Assembly: GCA_914767715.1 (NCBI GenBank)
Contig: OU612072.1
Location: forward strand, 18,292,001 to 18,356,000
DNA: 64,000 bases
Origin: Membranipora membranacea
Lineage: Eukaryota; Bryozoa; Gymnolaemata; Cheilostomatida; Membraniporidae
Direction: 5' to 3'
Within the stretch, counting starts at the first letter, position 1; every line of letters begins with the position of its first letter. This document shows, in pieces, positions 11,342-21,912 of this stretch. Below the pieces are notes generated by a model, which made no database searches, was not told the origin of the DNA, and saw nothing but the letters and a program-made list of their open reading frames with translations. A program made the translations under genes and the position numbers.

Positions 11342-11485
11342 CTGTCAGGCAGATCCTCCAGATCACAATCACTTATATGAAGTTTCTTTAGTGATGTCAG
11401 CTCACCGACCACTGAGGGTAAGACTCCTGAGCTGAACTTACTGTTGCCCAGATGAAGCTCCTCTAAATTCCTTAGATGTCTCATA
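11342..11485 (-). CDS. LRR exon A, 5.3-kb unit 1, first type
   Basis: This 144-nt, phase 2-2 exon begins MRHLRNLEELHLGNSKF and ends HISDCDLEDLPD, with acceptor CTTGCAG and donor GTAAGATG. It is the partner of 16660-16803, apparently identical. A C-terminal half-exon relic sits 220 bp further along the transcript (11068-11122). Confidence 0.7.
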
Positions 11486-12669
11486 CTGCAAGAATGGAAA
11501 TGCAGGGTCGAAATGTTCAATGTTGTTAGAATCATTTGACACAATCAGATCACAAAAAATTTGAACAATAATGATAATATGATGTATTATATGTTGTGTT
11601 TGTGACAAAAATGGAATCTCAAATGTTACGGAAACACATTCTACATTACAGGTCCTATTTTTGTTTTTATAGTTATTTGTTATCAGTTCCATCTCAGGTG
11701 TTAATAACCTGATATCAAGATTCTCAACATGTTTGAGTTTATACCTATCCTGTATCGATATTTAAAGATGTTTAGGGCATAATCTCCTCCGAGTTGATTT
11801 TTTTCCCTAGAAAACATGCTTAAAGTCACAATGTTTTGACATTGAGAATAGTCAGAAAAGGGAGGTTGGAGAGGAGGAGCTTGCATACATAAAAATTGAC
11901 CAATCAGAGCCCAGTATTTGCTCTCAATCATGGGTACTGGACTGAAGATAATAAGATTTTTCAGTCTGACATGACATTTTGAAAATGATTATCTCACTCA
12001 TATGAGCACTCTCTCAGTTATGATGTTATTGCCCCAGCCTAAACAAATTTCACTCGATCTAATAATGATGATGTACTACATGATACCACAGACAAGTTTT
12101 TTCATTGCGTCAATATTTCATGGCAAAAATTCTATTCATTTTGTTTACAATATCTGCTTAAGTCGTATTTCTAGAAAATCACTTTACTTTATTATTCATT
12201 TATATTATCTCATGTATAACTTTTCAAGCTTCATAAAAAAAAATCAGGATTATAATTTAAAGTTGCTATACGTAATCAGCCTCAAATATCAGATTCACCA
12301 TAACATGCCTTAATTCATAAAAACCGTTGACTTAATAATTATCCTAGACAGGACACTGTATACAGCATTGAGAAACTGAGACGCTTGATTATGGCTATGT
12401 GACAACATTGAAACTTGCAGAAGCAGGTTTCCATGCAATGGTTTAATGTTGATAACTTTAATCAAGCTAATCCAAGCCAACAAAATATGTTTATAGACGC
12501 AAAGCTATACATTTTTATGAAGTTTCGTCTCTGAATTAAAGTGCTTGTAAAGGGAACAGGTTTTTGGTATCATTCTAGAGCTCTCAGTCTAGTTTAGAAC
12601 ATTATGCTATGTCCAAAAGCAGCCTGTGGCCCAGTTAAGAATTATTTTCACTCAAAATTGGGATGAGAA

Positions 12670-12741
12670 GGTACTAAAAAGGTACTATTTTTCTCCTTTG
12701 GAGTTGTGATCACTTGTAGAAAATAGTACCTTTTTAGTACC
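12670..12741. repeat. 72-nt hairpin, copy 1
   Basis: GGTACTAAAAAGGTACTATT pairs with AATAGTACCTTTTTAGTACC over 24 bp with one bulged T, around a 23-base loop. Could be a decayed inverted-repeat element or a fold-forming RNA segment. No promoter seen. Confidence 0.6.
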
Positions 12742-12940
12742 TTAGATTATAATGGGAATATACAGTATCTCGTAAATAAGACTTTTTGTTGTGACACAGC
12801 GGTTTTGATATTCCCTGCATACAATATTAAACCACACAGAATTTATCTATTGAATGAATGAGTGGATACAATGCAAAGTTAATCTGTCCCATGTTATGTG
12901 GCTTAGCTGGTAAAATGGGATAGTGTATAAAATTTCATAA

Positions 12941-13135
12941 TTGAATGACAAAGCAAGCGATCGAAATCAAGCACGGGAAAAATTACAACCTTTAGCTCAT
13001 CCGACAGCGAGAGTGAAAATTATAGGGAGATTAACAGATGCAGTGAGAGCGAAATTAAATATCATTCAGGAGGCAATTGTAGCAAATCGACGTCGAGTCC
13101 ATGTGATTATCATAGGGAAAATGTCCCTGAGGTAG
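12941..13135 (+). other. Unassigned small open frame, copy 1
   Basis: A 64-codon open frame begins MNDKASDRNQAREKL and continues with a basic, leucine-rich stretch (AHPTARVKIIGRLTDAVRAK). Composition differs from the AT-rich surroundings and looks more protein-like than other open frames on the plus strand here. No domain is recognised, there is no clear splice site or Kozak context, and it may be a transposon fragment or chance. Confidence 0.2.
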
Positions 13136-13139
13136 TCAC

Positions 13140-13162
13140 ACCAATGAACTTAGTTCATTGGT
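13140..13162. repeat. Short perfect hairpin, copy 1
   Basis: ACCAATGAAC-TTA-GTTCATTGGT, a 10-bp perfect stem, flanked by a CACACC direct repeat. It sits just after the small open frame 12941-13135. Function unknown. Confidence 0.5.
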
Positions 13163-13461
13163 CACACCACTAAGTTTAAATCTGTATGATTTCGGCCACT
13201 TGAAATAACCCACAGTGCTTTGACAGATACAACATTTCCTGTTAATGATGGTTACTGCTCGAGATAGAAATTGGCAATATAAAGGCAGATCAATACATGG
13301 CTAAAGTATTTCAAGGTTTTGTTTATATTTATTTGATGAATAAATGAGATTGTGGCTACATGGATTGTATTGAAGATTATAAATACTAAGATATGACATT
13401 CCAATCAAACTCTGTCTTCAGCCATTATGCTTTATGATTAGTTGCTTTCAATAGAAATTCA

Positions 13462-13932
13462 ATGGAAGATACAAAATCTCCACATGTAGACTGGATGTTT
13501 TTCTAATTTGCACAAAAATCTAAAATAATTTGATTTTAAATCTCGACATTTCAGGCATTAGGATGATGTTAAAATCCAAAGCATGTGATGATTAATACTG
13601 AGTGATTTGAAGTTTTGAGAATCTTTACAACAATTTTTGCAAATATTCTGATGTTTGGACTCACAAGATTTTTTCGGGTAAACTTTGTTGTTTACATCAA
13701 AAACTGGAATTTACAAGTCACAAAGTAATTTGAAGTAAATAAAGTTGTCATCTAGTTATTTCGGACTTCAGGGTGATGAAAAATGTAAATGAATTTGACT
13801 GCCTCCTAAAGAGAGGAGTATTGATAATCATCCTAATGCCTGAAATGTCGAGATTTAAAATCAAATTATTTTAGATTTTTGTGCAAATTAGAAAAACATC
13901 CAGTCTACATGTGGAGATTTTGTATCTTCCAT
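13462..13932. mobile_element. 471-bp element with perfect 106-bp inverted repeats, copy 1
   Basis: Arms 13462-13567 and 13827-13932 are reverse complements with no mismatch that I can find, starting ATGGAAGATACAAAATCT. The loop is 259 bp and codes nothing obvious. No clear target duplication is seen (AATT may be present on both sides). Perfect arms point to a young MITE or foldback element, or to arm-to-arm conversion. Confidence 0.75.
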
Positions 13933-14491
13933 AATTAAGCTATATGCAGTGTTCTGTCTAGGTCAACTTTGATCAAAGCAGCTTAATTCATTGGATTTTG
14001 ATCTTATGGGGTTCGCTAGATGCATATAGCTATGTTTTTTTTTCTATGTAGGTTATGCGGGAACTGAATATTTTGCTGCATGGTGATCATAACTATTCTT
14101 CTATTGAAAGCATGACAATTTGTCAACCATGTCATGCAGTATCATAGCCAATTATGATTATCCCGGTAGAACCACCTAATGAAGGTGAAATATTCAAAAA
14201 GTAATTGACTGCTAGAAGTATTAGAAGTCTGCCTCAGTTGGAAATAATAATGGTGCCATGGCATGTGCGGTTGTGCAGAATGTTATTCGATATGACCCAT
14301 TTTGTATTGTCCATTGATATTACCTTAAACAGATCTTCAACTCTAGATTCCTGAAAAGCCTATACTATTTGGACGGATGTAAGTGTCATTTGGCCTGAAA
14401 AAATGATAAATCATACCAAAAGCATCACATTGAAGAAAGAATCAACAGGTAGATTTGAGTAAGAGTATGTTTTTGTTCAGTGGCATCTTAC

Positions 14492-14545
14492 CTATCAGGC
14501 AAATCATCCAGATCACATACACGTATATCCAGTTTCTGAGTGATC
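14492..14545 (-). pseudogene. C-terminal half of an LRR exon A
   Basis: This half exon ends VCDLDDLPD with an intact donor and a one-base deletion upstream that disrupts the LRR frame. It is followed by the intron block starting gaattccactcggg that also follows the other A-type half exons. Confidence 0.45.
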
Positions 14546-14764
14546 GGGTCGAATTCCACTCGGGACTCATTTTACAATGACACAATCAGATCACAAAAAA
14601 TTTGCAGACTGTAGCGAGGTGAAGGTTGGCAACAAAATATGTGTAGCCATCACTCCTCTCTTCTATTCCTCCTTGGATTTACATATTATTCAGGGAAACT
14701 TGTCAATGAAAAGTTAAAGTGTACACCCCAATAAACTGACATAAATGGTAAAAGAGCATCTTAC

Positions 14765-14908
14765 CTGCCAGGCAGATCCTCCAGACCACAGGAACGTATA
14801 TTCAGTTTCTTTAGTGATGTAAGCTCACTGATCACTGAGGGTAAGACATCTGAGCTGAACTTATTGTAATCAAGAGCAAGCTCCTCTAAATTTCTTAGTT
14901 GTCCCATT
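14765..14908 (-). CDS. LRR exon A, 5.3-kb unit 1, second type
   Basis: This 144-nt, phase 2-2 exon encodes MGQLRNLEELALDYNKF and ends NIRSCGLEDLPG. The junction codon is AG|A (Arg). An N-terminal half-exon relic (14972-15010) lies 64 bp upstream in the transcript, and the ATG-initiated open frame fuses the two through the short intron; the acceptor (CTTGCAG) in front of 14908 makes the 144-nt exon the better reading. Partner of 20083-20226. Confidence 0.7.
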
Positions 14909-14971
14909 CTGCAAGTATGAAAATTCAGGGTCAAATGTTGCAAAGTATCAGAATCATGTGACTTCAAAAGG

Positions 14972-15010
14972 TAATAATCAAGCTCCTCTAAATATCTCAG
15001 CTTTCTCATG
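14972..15010 (-). pseudogene. N-terminal half of an LRR exon A
   Basis: CTTGCAG acceptor and MRKLRYLEELDYYL, then intron-like sequence that stays open into the next exon at 14908. A read-through fusion is possible but would break LRR spacing. Confidence 0.4.
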
Positions 15011-15511
15011 CTGCAAGTATGGAAATGCAAAATGTCAAAGTGTGCAAGGTGTTTAGAATCATGAAACTTTAAAACTGGTTTTCAAGTCTCTTGAGATTTG
15101 AAAAACAATTATATAAATCTATCATCTGATCATTGTCCCAGTTGGCACAATAGCTCATTACAAAACAGTTTAGTTGTTTGCCAAATTGAATCTTGAGATT
15201 TGAAAATCAGATGAACCATAGCTAGAGCTCCTGTTATTTGAAAGGTATTTAGATTAATCTATCAGTAGATCAATATCTCAGTTGGCACACTAGCTCATGT
15301 CTTCAAAATAACCAAATTAAATCATACAAAATATACTAAAGCTTATACCCAAACACACAGTTTATAATCACTATGTTTCCATAGATCGATTTGGTACCAC
15401 TTTTAAGCGCGATCGATACATTGGAATGACCTTTCAGTCCACTTCGCTTGTGCTGAATGATATTTTTTGACGCGAATACAGATACCGTGTTGAATCCAAC
15501 ATATCCAATTA

Positions 15512-15583
15512 GGCGGCATGGCTGAATGGTCAGTGCGCTTGCACAAAATGCCTTCAAAGAGTATTGCCGTGGGAGATGGAACC
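15512..15583 (+). repeat. Degenerate tRNA-derived SINE head
   Basis: Copy of the 3230 element in 5.3-kb unit 1, with TCAGTGCGCTTGC in the A-box region. The open frame running through it is incidental. Confidence 0.4.
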
Positions 15584-16385
15584 ATAGTAATTGGTAGTTG
15601 CATGTTTATTTTGAATATCATCCAATTTTTGTCTTCCACGGTACAGGCTGTTTGTCAAGTTTGTGACAAAAATGAAATCATAAATGTTAAATATCAACAT
15701 TCTACATTTCAGGGTCTAGTTTGATTGTCATAAAATTCTATCTCAGGTTTAAATATCACTCAGACATACCATTGTGAACTTTGTTCTATTCTATTGCGTC
15801 ACCATAATTAAGCTATATGCAGTGTTCTGTCTAGGTGTATTATTATGAAGAGAACACAACTTTGATCAAAGCAGCTTAATTCATTGGATTTTGATCTTAT
15901 GGGGTTCGCTAGATGCATATAGCTATGTTTTTTTTCCTATGTAGGTTATGCGGGAACTGAATATTTTGCTGCATGGTGATCATAACTATTCTTCTATTGA
16001 AAGCATGACAATTTGTCAACCATGTCATGCAGTATCATAGCCAATTATGATTATCCCGGTAGAACCACCTAATGAAGGTGAAATACTCAAAAAGTAATTG
16101 ACTGCTAGAAGTATTTGAAGTCTGCCTCAGTTGGAAATAATAATGATGCCATGGCATGTGCGGTTGTGCAGAATGTTATTCGATATGACCCATTTTGTAT
16201 TGTCCATTGATATTACCTTAAACAGATCTTCAACTCTAGATTCATGAAAAGCCTATAGTATTTCGACCGATATTATTCTCATTTGGCATGAAAAAGTGAT
16301 AGATCATACCAAAAGCATCACATTGAAGAAAGAATCAACAGATACGATGTGAGTAAGAGTATTTTTTTGTTCTGTGGCATCTTAC

Positions 16386-16440
16386 CTATCAGGCAAATCC
16401 TCCAGATCACATACACGTATATCCAGTGTCTTGAGTGATC
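16386..16440 (-). pseudogene. C-terminal half of an LRR exon A
   Basis: This is an open half repeat (SLKTLDIRVCDLEDLPD) before a GTAAGATG donor. No acceptor or first LRR precedes it. Copy of 11068-11122. Confidence 0.45.
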
Positions 16441-16659
16441 GGATCGAATTCCACTCGGTACTCATTTTACAATGACACAATCAGATCACACAAAAATTGC
16501 AGACTGTAGCGAGGTGAAGGTTGACAAGAAAATATGTGTACCAATCACTCCTCTCTTCTATTCCTCCTTGGATTTACTTATTTTTTGGGAAACTTGTCAA
16601 CGAAAAGTTAAAGTGTTCATCCCAATAAACTGACATAAATGGTAAAACAGGCATCTTAC

Positions 16660-16803
16660 CTGTCAGGCAGATCCTCCAGATCACAATCACTTATATGAAG
16701 TTTCTTTAGTGATGTCAGCTCACCGACCACTGAGGGTAAGACTCCTGAGCTGAACTTACTGTTGCCCAGATGAAGCTCCTCTAAATTCCTTAGATGTCTC
16801 ATA
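16660..16803 (-). CDS. LRR exon A, 5.3-kb unit 2, first type
   Basis: This 144-nt, phase 2-2 exon encodes MRHLRNLEELHLGNSKF, SSGVLPSVVGELTSLKKL and HISDCDLEDLPD. The base after the acceptor is T, so AG|T still gives Ser. The strong donor is GTAAGATG. As far as I can read it is identical to 11342-11485, its partner 5,318 bp away. The β-strand face residues (HLGNSK, HISDCD) differ clearly from those of the 20083 and 2320 exons while the scaffold is the same. Confidence 0.7.
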
Positions 16804-17987
16804 CTGCAAGAATGGAAATGCAGGGTCGAAATGTTCAATGTTGTTAGAATCATTTGACACAATCAGATCACAAAAAATTTGAACAATAATGATAATATGA
16901 TGTATTATATGTTGTGTTTGTGACAAAAATGGAATCTCAAATGTTACGGAAACACATTCTACATTACAGGTCCTATTTTTGTTTTTATAGTTATTTGTTA
17001 TCAGTTCCATCTCAGGTGTTAATAACCTGATATCAAGATTCTCAACATGTTTGAGTTTATACCTATCCTGTATCGATATTTAAAGATGTTTAGGGCATAA
17101 TCTCCTCCGAGTTGATTTTTTTCCCTAGAAAACATGCTTAAAGTCACAATGTTTTGACATTGAGAATAGTCAGAAAAGGGAGGTTGGAGAGGAGGAGCTT
17201 GCATACATAAAAATTGACCAATCAGAGCCCAGTATTTGCTCTCAATCATGGGTACTGGACTGAAGATAATAAGATTTTTCAGTCTGACATGACATTTTGA
17301 AAATGATTATCTCACTCATATGAGCACTCTCTCAGTTATGATGTTATTGCCCCAGCCTAAACAAATTTCACTCGATCTAATAATGATGATGTACTACATG
17401 ATACCACAGACAAGTTTTTTCATTGCGTCAATATTTCATGGCAAAAATTCTATTCATTTTGTTTACAATTTCTGCTTAAGTCGTATTTCTAGAAAATCAC
17501 TTTACTTTATTATTCATTTATATTATCTCATGTATAACTTTTCAAGCTTCATAAAAAAAAATCAGGATTATAATTTAAAGTTGCTATACGTAATCAGCCT
17601 CAAATATCAGATTCACCATAACATGCCTTAATTCATAAAAACCGTTGACTTAATAATTATCCTAGACAGGACACTGTATACAGCATTGAGAAACTGAGAC
17701 GCTTGATTATGGCTATGTGACAACATTGAAACTTGCAGAAGCAGGTTTCCATGCAATGGTTTAATGTTGATAACTTTAATCAAGCTAATCCAAGCCAACA
17801 AAATATGTTTATAGACGCAAAGCTATACATTTTTATGAAGTTTCGTCTCTGAATTAAAGTGCTTGTAAAGGGAACAGGTTTTTGGTATCATTCTAGAGCT
17901 CTCAGTCTAGTTTAGAACATTATGCTATGTCCAAAAGCAGCCTGTGGCCCAGTTAAGAATTATTTTCACTCAAAATTGGGATGAGAA

Positions 17988-18059
17988 GGTACTAAAAAGG
18001 TACTATTTTTCTCCTTTGGAGTTGTGATCACTTGTAGAAAATAGTACCTTTTTAGTACC
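17988..18059. repeat. 72-nt hairpin, copy 2
   Basis: Unit 2 copy of the 12670 hairpin, with unchanged arms. Confidence 0.6.
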
Positions 18060-18258
18060 TTAGATTATAATGGGAATATACAGTATCTCGTAAATAAGAC
18101 TTTTTGTTGTGACACAGCGGTTTTGATATTCCCTGCATACAATATTAAACCACACAGAATTTATCTATTGAATGAATGAGTGGATACAATGCAAAGTTAA
18201 TCTGTCCCATGTTATGTGGCTTAGCTGGTAAAATGGGATAGTGTATAAAATTTCATAA

Positions 18259-18453
18259 TTGAATGACAAAGCAAGCAATCGAAATCAAGCACGGGAAAAA
18301 TTACAACCTTTAGCTCATCCGACAGCGAGAGTGAAAATTATAGGGAGATTAACAGATGCAGTGAGAGCGAAATTAAATATCATTCAGGAGGCAATTGTAG
18401 CAAATCGACGTCGAGTCCATGTGATTATCATAGGGAAAATGTCCCTGAGGTAG
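18259..18453 (+). other. Unassigned small open frame, copy 2
   Basis: Unit 2 copy of 12941-13135 with one amino-acid change (Asp to Asn at residue 7). The intact frame in both copies proves little, since the duplication is young. Confidence 0.2.
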
Positions 18454-18457
18454 TCAC

Positions 18458-18480
18458 ACCAATGAACTTAGTTCATTGGT
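18458..18480. repeat. Short perfect hairpin, copy 2
   Basis: Unit 2 copy of the 13140 hairpin. Confidence 0.5.
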
Positions 18481-18779
18481 CACACCACTAAGTTTAAATC
18501 TGTATGATTTCGGCCACTTGAAATAACCCACAGTGCTTTGACAGATACAACATTTCCTGTTAACGATGGTTACTGCTCGAGATAGAAATTGGCAATATAA
18601 AGGCAGATCAATACATGGCTAAAGTATTTCAAGGTTGTGTTTATATTTATTTGATGAATAAATGAGATTGTGGCTACATGGATTGTATTGAAGATTATAA
18701 ATACTAAGATATGACATTCCAATCAAACTCTGTCTTCAGCCATTATGCTTTATGATTAGTTGCTTTCAATAGAAATTCA

Positions 18780-19250
18780 ATGGAAGATACAAAATCTCCA
18801 CATGTAGACTGGATGTTTTTCTAATTTGCACAAAAATCTAAAATAATTTGATTTTAAATCTCGACATTTCAGGCATTAGGATGATGTTAAAATCCAAAGC
18901 ATGTGATGATTAATACTGAGTGATTTGAAGTTTTGAGAATCTTTACAACAATTTTTGCAAATATTCTGATGTTTGGACTCACAAGATTTTTTCGGGTAAA
19001 CTTTGTTGTTTACATCAAAAACTGGAATTTACAAGTCACAAAGTAATTTGAAGTAAATAAAGTTGTCATCTAGTTATTTCGGACTTCAGGGTGATGAAAA
19101 ATGTAAATGAATTTGACTGCCTCCTAAAGAGAGGAGTATTGATAATCATCCTAATGCCTGAAATGTCGAGATTTAAAATCAAATTATTTTAGATTTTTGT
19201 GCAAATTAGAAAAACATCCAGTCTACATGTGGAGATTTTGTATCTTCCAT
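18780..19250. mobile_element. 471-bp element with perfect 106-bp inverted repeats, copy 2
   Basis: Copy of 13462-13932 carried in 5.3-kb unit 2. Arms remain complementary to each other after duplication. Confidence 0.75.
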
Positions 19251-19809
19251 AATTAAGCTATATGCAGTGTTCTGTCTAGGTCAACTTTGATCAAAGCAGC
19301 TTAATTCATTGGATTTTGATCTTATGGGGTTCGCTAGATGCATATAGCTATGTTTTTTTTTCTATGTAGGTTATGCGGGAACTGAATATTTTGCTGCATG
19401 GTGATCATAACTATTCTTCTATTGAAAGCATGACAATTTGTCAACCATGTCATGCAGTATCATAGCCAATTATGATTATCCCGGTAGAACCACCTAATGA
19501 AGGTGAAATATTCAAAAAGTAATTGACTGCTAGAAGTATTTGAAGTCAGCCTCAGTTGGAAATAATAATGGTGCCATGGCATGTGCGGTTGTGCAGAATG
19601 TTATTTGATATGACCCATTTTGTATTGTTCATTGATATTACCTTAAACAGATCTTCAACTCTAGATTCCTGAAAAGCCTATACTATTTGGACGGATGTAA
19701 GTGTCATTTGGCCTGAAAAAATGATAAATCATACCAAAAGCATCACATTGAAGAAAGAATCAACAGGTAGATTTGAGTAAGAGTATGTTTTTGTTCAGTG
19801 GCATCTTAC

Positions 19810-19863
19810 CTATCAGGCAAATCATCCAGATCACATACACGTATATCCAGTTTCTGAGTGATC
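19810..19863 (-). pseudogene. C-terminal half of an LRR exon A
   Basis: This donor-proximal stub reads VCDLDDLPD before a GTAAGATG donor. One base is missing relative to 16386 in the LRR strand, which breaks the frame upstream. Copy of 14492-14545. Confidence 0.45.
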
Positions 19864-20082
19864 GGGTCGAATTCCACTCGGGACTCATTTTACAATGACA
19901 CAATCAGATCACAAAAAATTTGCAGACTGTAGCGAGGTGAAGGTTGGCAACAAAATATGTGTAGCCATCACTCCTCTCTTCTATTCCTCCTTGGATTTAC
20001 ATATTATTCAGGGAAACTTGTCAATGAAAAGTTAAAGTGTACACCCCAATAAACTGACATAAATGATAAAAGAGCATCTTAC

Positions 20083-20226
20083 CTGCCAGGCAGATCCTTT
20101 AGACCACAGGAACGTATATTCAGTTTCTTTAGTGATGTAAGCTCACTGATCACTGAGGGTAAGACATCTGAGCTGAACTTATTGTAATCAAGAGCAAGCT
20201 CCTCTAAATTTCTTAGTTGTCCCATT
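20083..20226 (-). CDS. LRR exon A, 5.3-kb unit 2, second type
   Basis: This 144-nt, phase 2-2 exon encodes MGQLRNLEELALDYNKF, SDVLPSVISELTSLKKL and NIRSCGLKDLPG. The base after the acceptor is A, so the junction codon becomes AG|A, giving Arg in place of the usual Ser. The donor is a strong GTAAGATG. It differs from its 5,318-bp partner at 14765 by one residue (GLKD here, GLED there), a Glu to Lys change next to the conserved LP. Intact. Confidence 0.7.
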
Positions 20227-20289
20227 CTGCAAGTATGAAAATTCAGGGTCAAATGTTGCAAAGTATCAGAATCATGTGACTTCAAAAGG

Positions 20290-20328
20290 TAATAATCAAG
20301 CTCCTCTAAATATCTCAGCTTTCTCATG
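20290..20328 (-). pseudogene. N-terminal half of an LRR exon A
   Basis: CTTGCAG acceptor followed by MRKLRYLEELDYYL, then no further LRR. It lies immediately upstream of the full exon at 20083-20226. Copy of 14972. Confidence 0.4.
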
Positions 20329-20829
20329 CTGCAAGTATGGAAATGCAAAATGTCAAAGTGTGCAAGGTGTTTAGAATCATGAAACTTTAAAACTGGTTTT
20401 CAAGTCTCTTGAGATTTGAAAAACAATTATATAAATCTATCATCTGATCATTGTCCCAGTTGGCACAATAGCTCATTACAAAACAGTTTAGTTGTTTGCC
20501 AAATTGAATCTTGAGATTTGAAAATCAGATGAACCATAGCTAGAGCTCCTGTTATTTGAAAGGTATTTAGATTAATCTATCAGTAGATCAATATCTCAGT
20601 TGGCACACTAGCTCATGTCTTCAAAATAACCAAATTAAATCATACAAAATATACTAAAGCTTATACCCAAACACACAGTTTATAATCACTATGTTTCCAT
20701 AGATCGATTTGGTACCACTTTTAAGCGCGATCGATACATTGGAATGACCTTTCAGTCCACTTCGCTTGTGCTGAATGATATTTTTTGACGCGAATACAGA
20801 TACCGTGTTGAATCCAACATATCCAATTA

Positions 20830-20901
20830 GGCGGCATGGCTGAATGGTCAGTGCGCTTGCACAAAATGCCTTCAAAGAGTATTGCCGTGGGAGATGGAAC
20901 C
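20830..20901 (+). repeat. Degenerate tRNA-derived SINE head
   Basis: Unit 2 copy of 15512-15583, apparently identical. Confidence 0.4.
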
Positions 20902-21768
20902 ATAGTAATTGGTAGTTGCATGTTTATTTTGAATATCATCCAATTTTTGTCTTCCACGGTACAGGCTGTTTGTCAAGTTTGTGACAAAAATGAAATCATA
21001 AATGTTAAATATCAACATTCTACATTTCAGGGTCTAGTTTGATTGTCATAAAATTCTATCTCAGGTTTAAATATCACTCAGACATACCATTGTGAACTTT
21101 GTTCTATTCTAAGTCATAACAGGAACAAAATATGTGTTATGTGTTATAATCTGCTTTTTTCTAGAAAGATGCAAAATTAATCAGGTTCGGCTGCTATTTT
21201 GAAGGTAGTCCTCTATGAATCTACTGTGAATGTAAATTTCTGAGACAGGATTAATTTCATCGGGAAACATTAAAAAAAAATATTTTGAAGAGCATCAGAA
21301 ATTGCGAATGGATAGCCATTAATAGACTACTCTAATTAACACAAGAATCGAACAATGGGAACAACTCTAACTACGCAGCTGCATGTAAATATCTAGATAC
21401 TGCTTCACCATCCTAGAACTGTAAGCCTTTCTTGGCAACACTATAGCTACCACTTTTAATCATTTACTAATGCACATAGGATCAAGTTCATCCATATGAC
21501 ATTTCAAGATATTTTCCAGATTATTTATTTCACTAACATCTTTGTGACATCATATTTCATTGTTGTGGTTAAATTGACAAACTTGGAAGAACATTGTTAA
21601 GATGTGAGGTGGTTTCATCATAAGTGCTAAAAACAGAAATGCATTGTTGAGATGTGAGGTGGTTTCATCATAAGTGCTAAAAAAACATTCTTATGGGTGA
21701 TATTAGCAGTAAATTTTATGATGTTCATGCGGGCTGATGATAATAGTAAATTTTAGTTTCGGTTTTAC

Positions 21769-21912
21769 CTTGCAGGAAGCTTGCCCAGGCCACAGCTATT
21801 CAGATTCAGTATCTTCAGGTTTACCAGCCCGTACAGAGCTGAGGGTAATATCCCTGAAGTGAACTTATTTTCCTCTAAGTATAACTCCTCCAAACAGCTC
21901 AGTTTTGACATG
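21769..21912 (-). CDS. LRR exon B, triplicate copy 1
   Basis: This 144-nt, phase 2-2 exon begins MSKLSCLEELYLEENKF and ends GLGKLPA. Acceptor (TTTTTGCAG) and donor (GTAAAA) are intact. One Leu codon is TTA rather than the TTG of copies 2 and 3, a silent change. It lies directly beside the distal boundary of the 5.3-kb duplication (21110), so it is the last B-type exon before the A-type block in transcription order. Confidence 0.7.

Larger units (their letters stand above)
10472..15792. repeat. 5.3-kb tandem duplication, unit 1
   Basis: Matches 15794-21110 at an offset of 5,318-5,322 bp with only scattered single-base differences and a 4-bp indel. Contains LRR exons 11342 and 14765, two C-terminal half exons, a 72-bp hairpin, a perfect-arm inverted-repeat element and a tRNA-like SINE head. 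A shorter block starting near 13935 repeats part of the unit's beginning (10479 onward), showing an older internal duplication. Confidence 0.85.
15794..21110. repeat. 5.3-kb tandem duplication, unit 2
   Basis: Near-identical second unit; the seam is visible at about 15793, where sequence like the end of the unit (ttgttctattct) runs straight into sequence like its start (ttgcgtcaccataatt). The recent age is inferred from the low divergence in introns as well as exons. A collapsed or artificially duplicated assembly is an alternative, but the presence of real substitutions argues against simple artefact. Confidence 0.85.

Noticed and set aside
11438-11931. Minus-strand open frames of 84 and 76 codons (also 16756-17249)
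   Set aside because: Intron sequence; the first runs through the LRR exon in a wrong frame, and the related segment at 38.2 kb does not keep them.
15336-15724. Overlapping open frames on both strands (also 20654-21042)
   Set aside because: They cover the SINE head and intron sequence; no splice logic, and copies elsewhere (3230 region) are broken.
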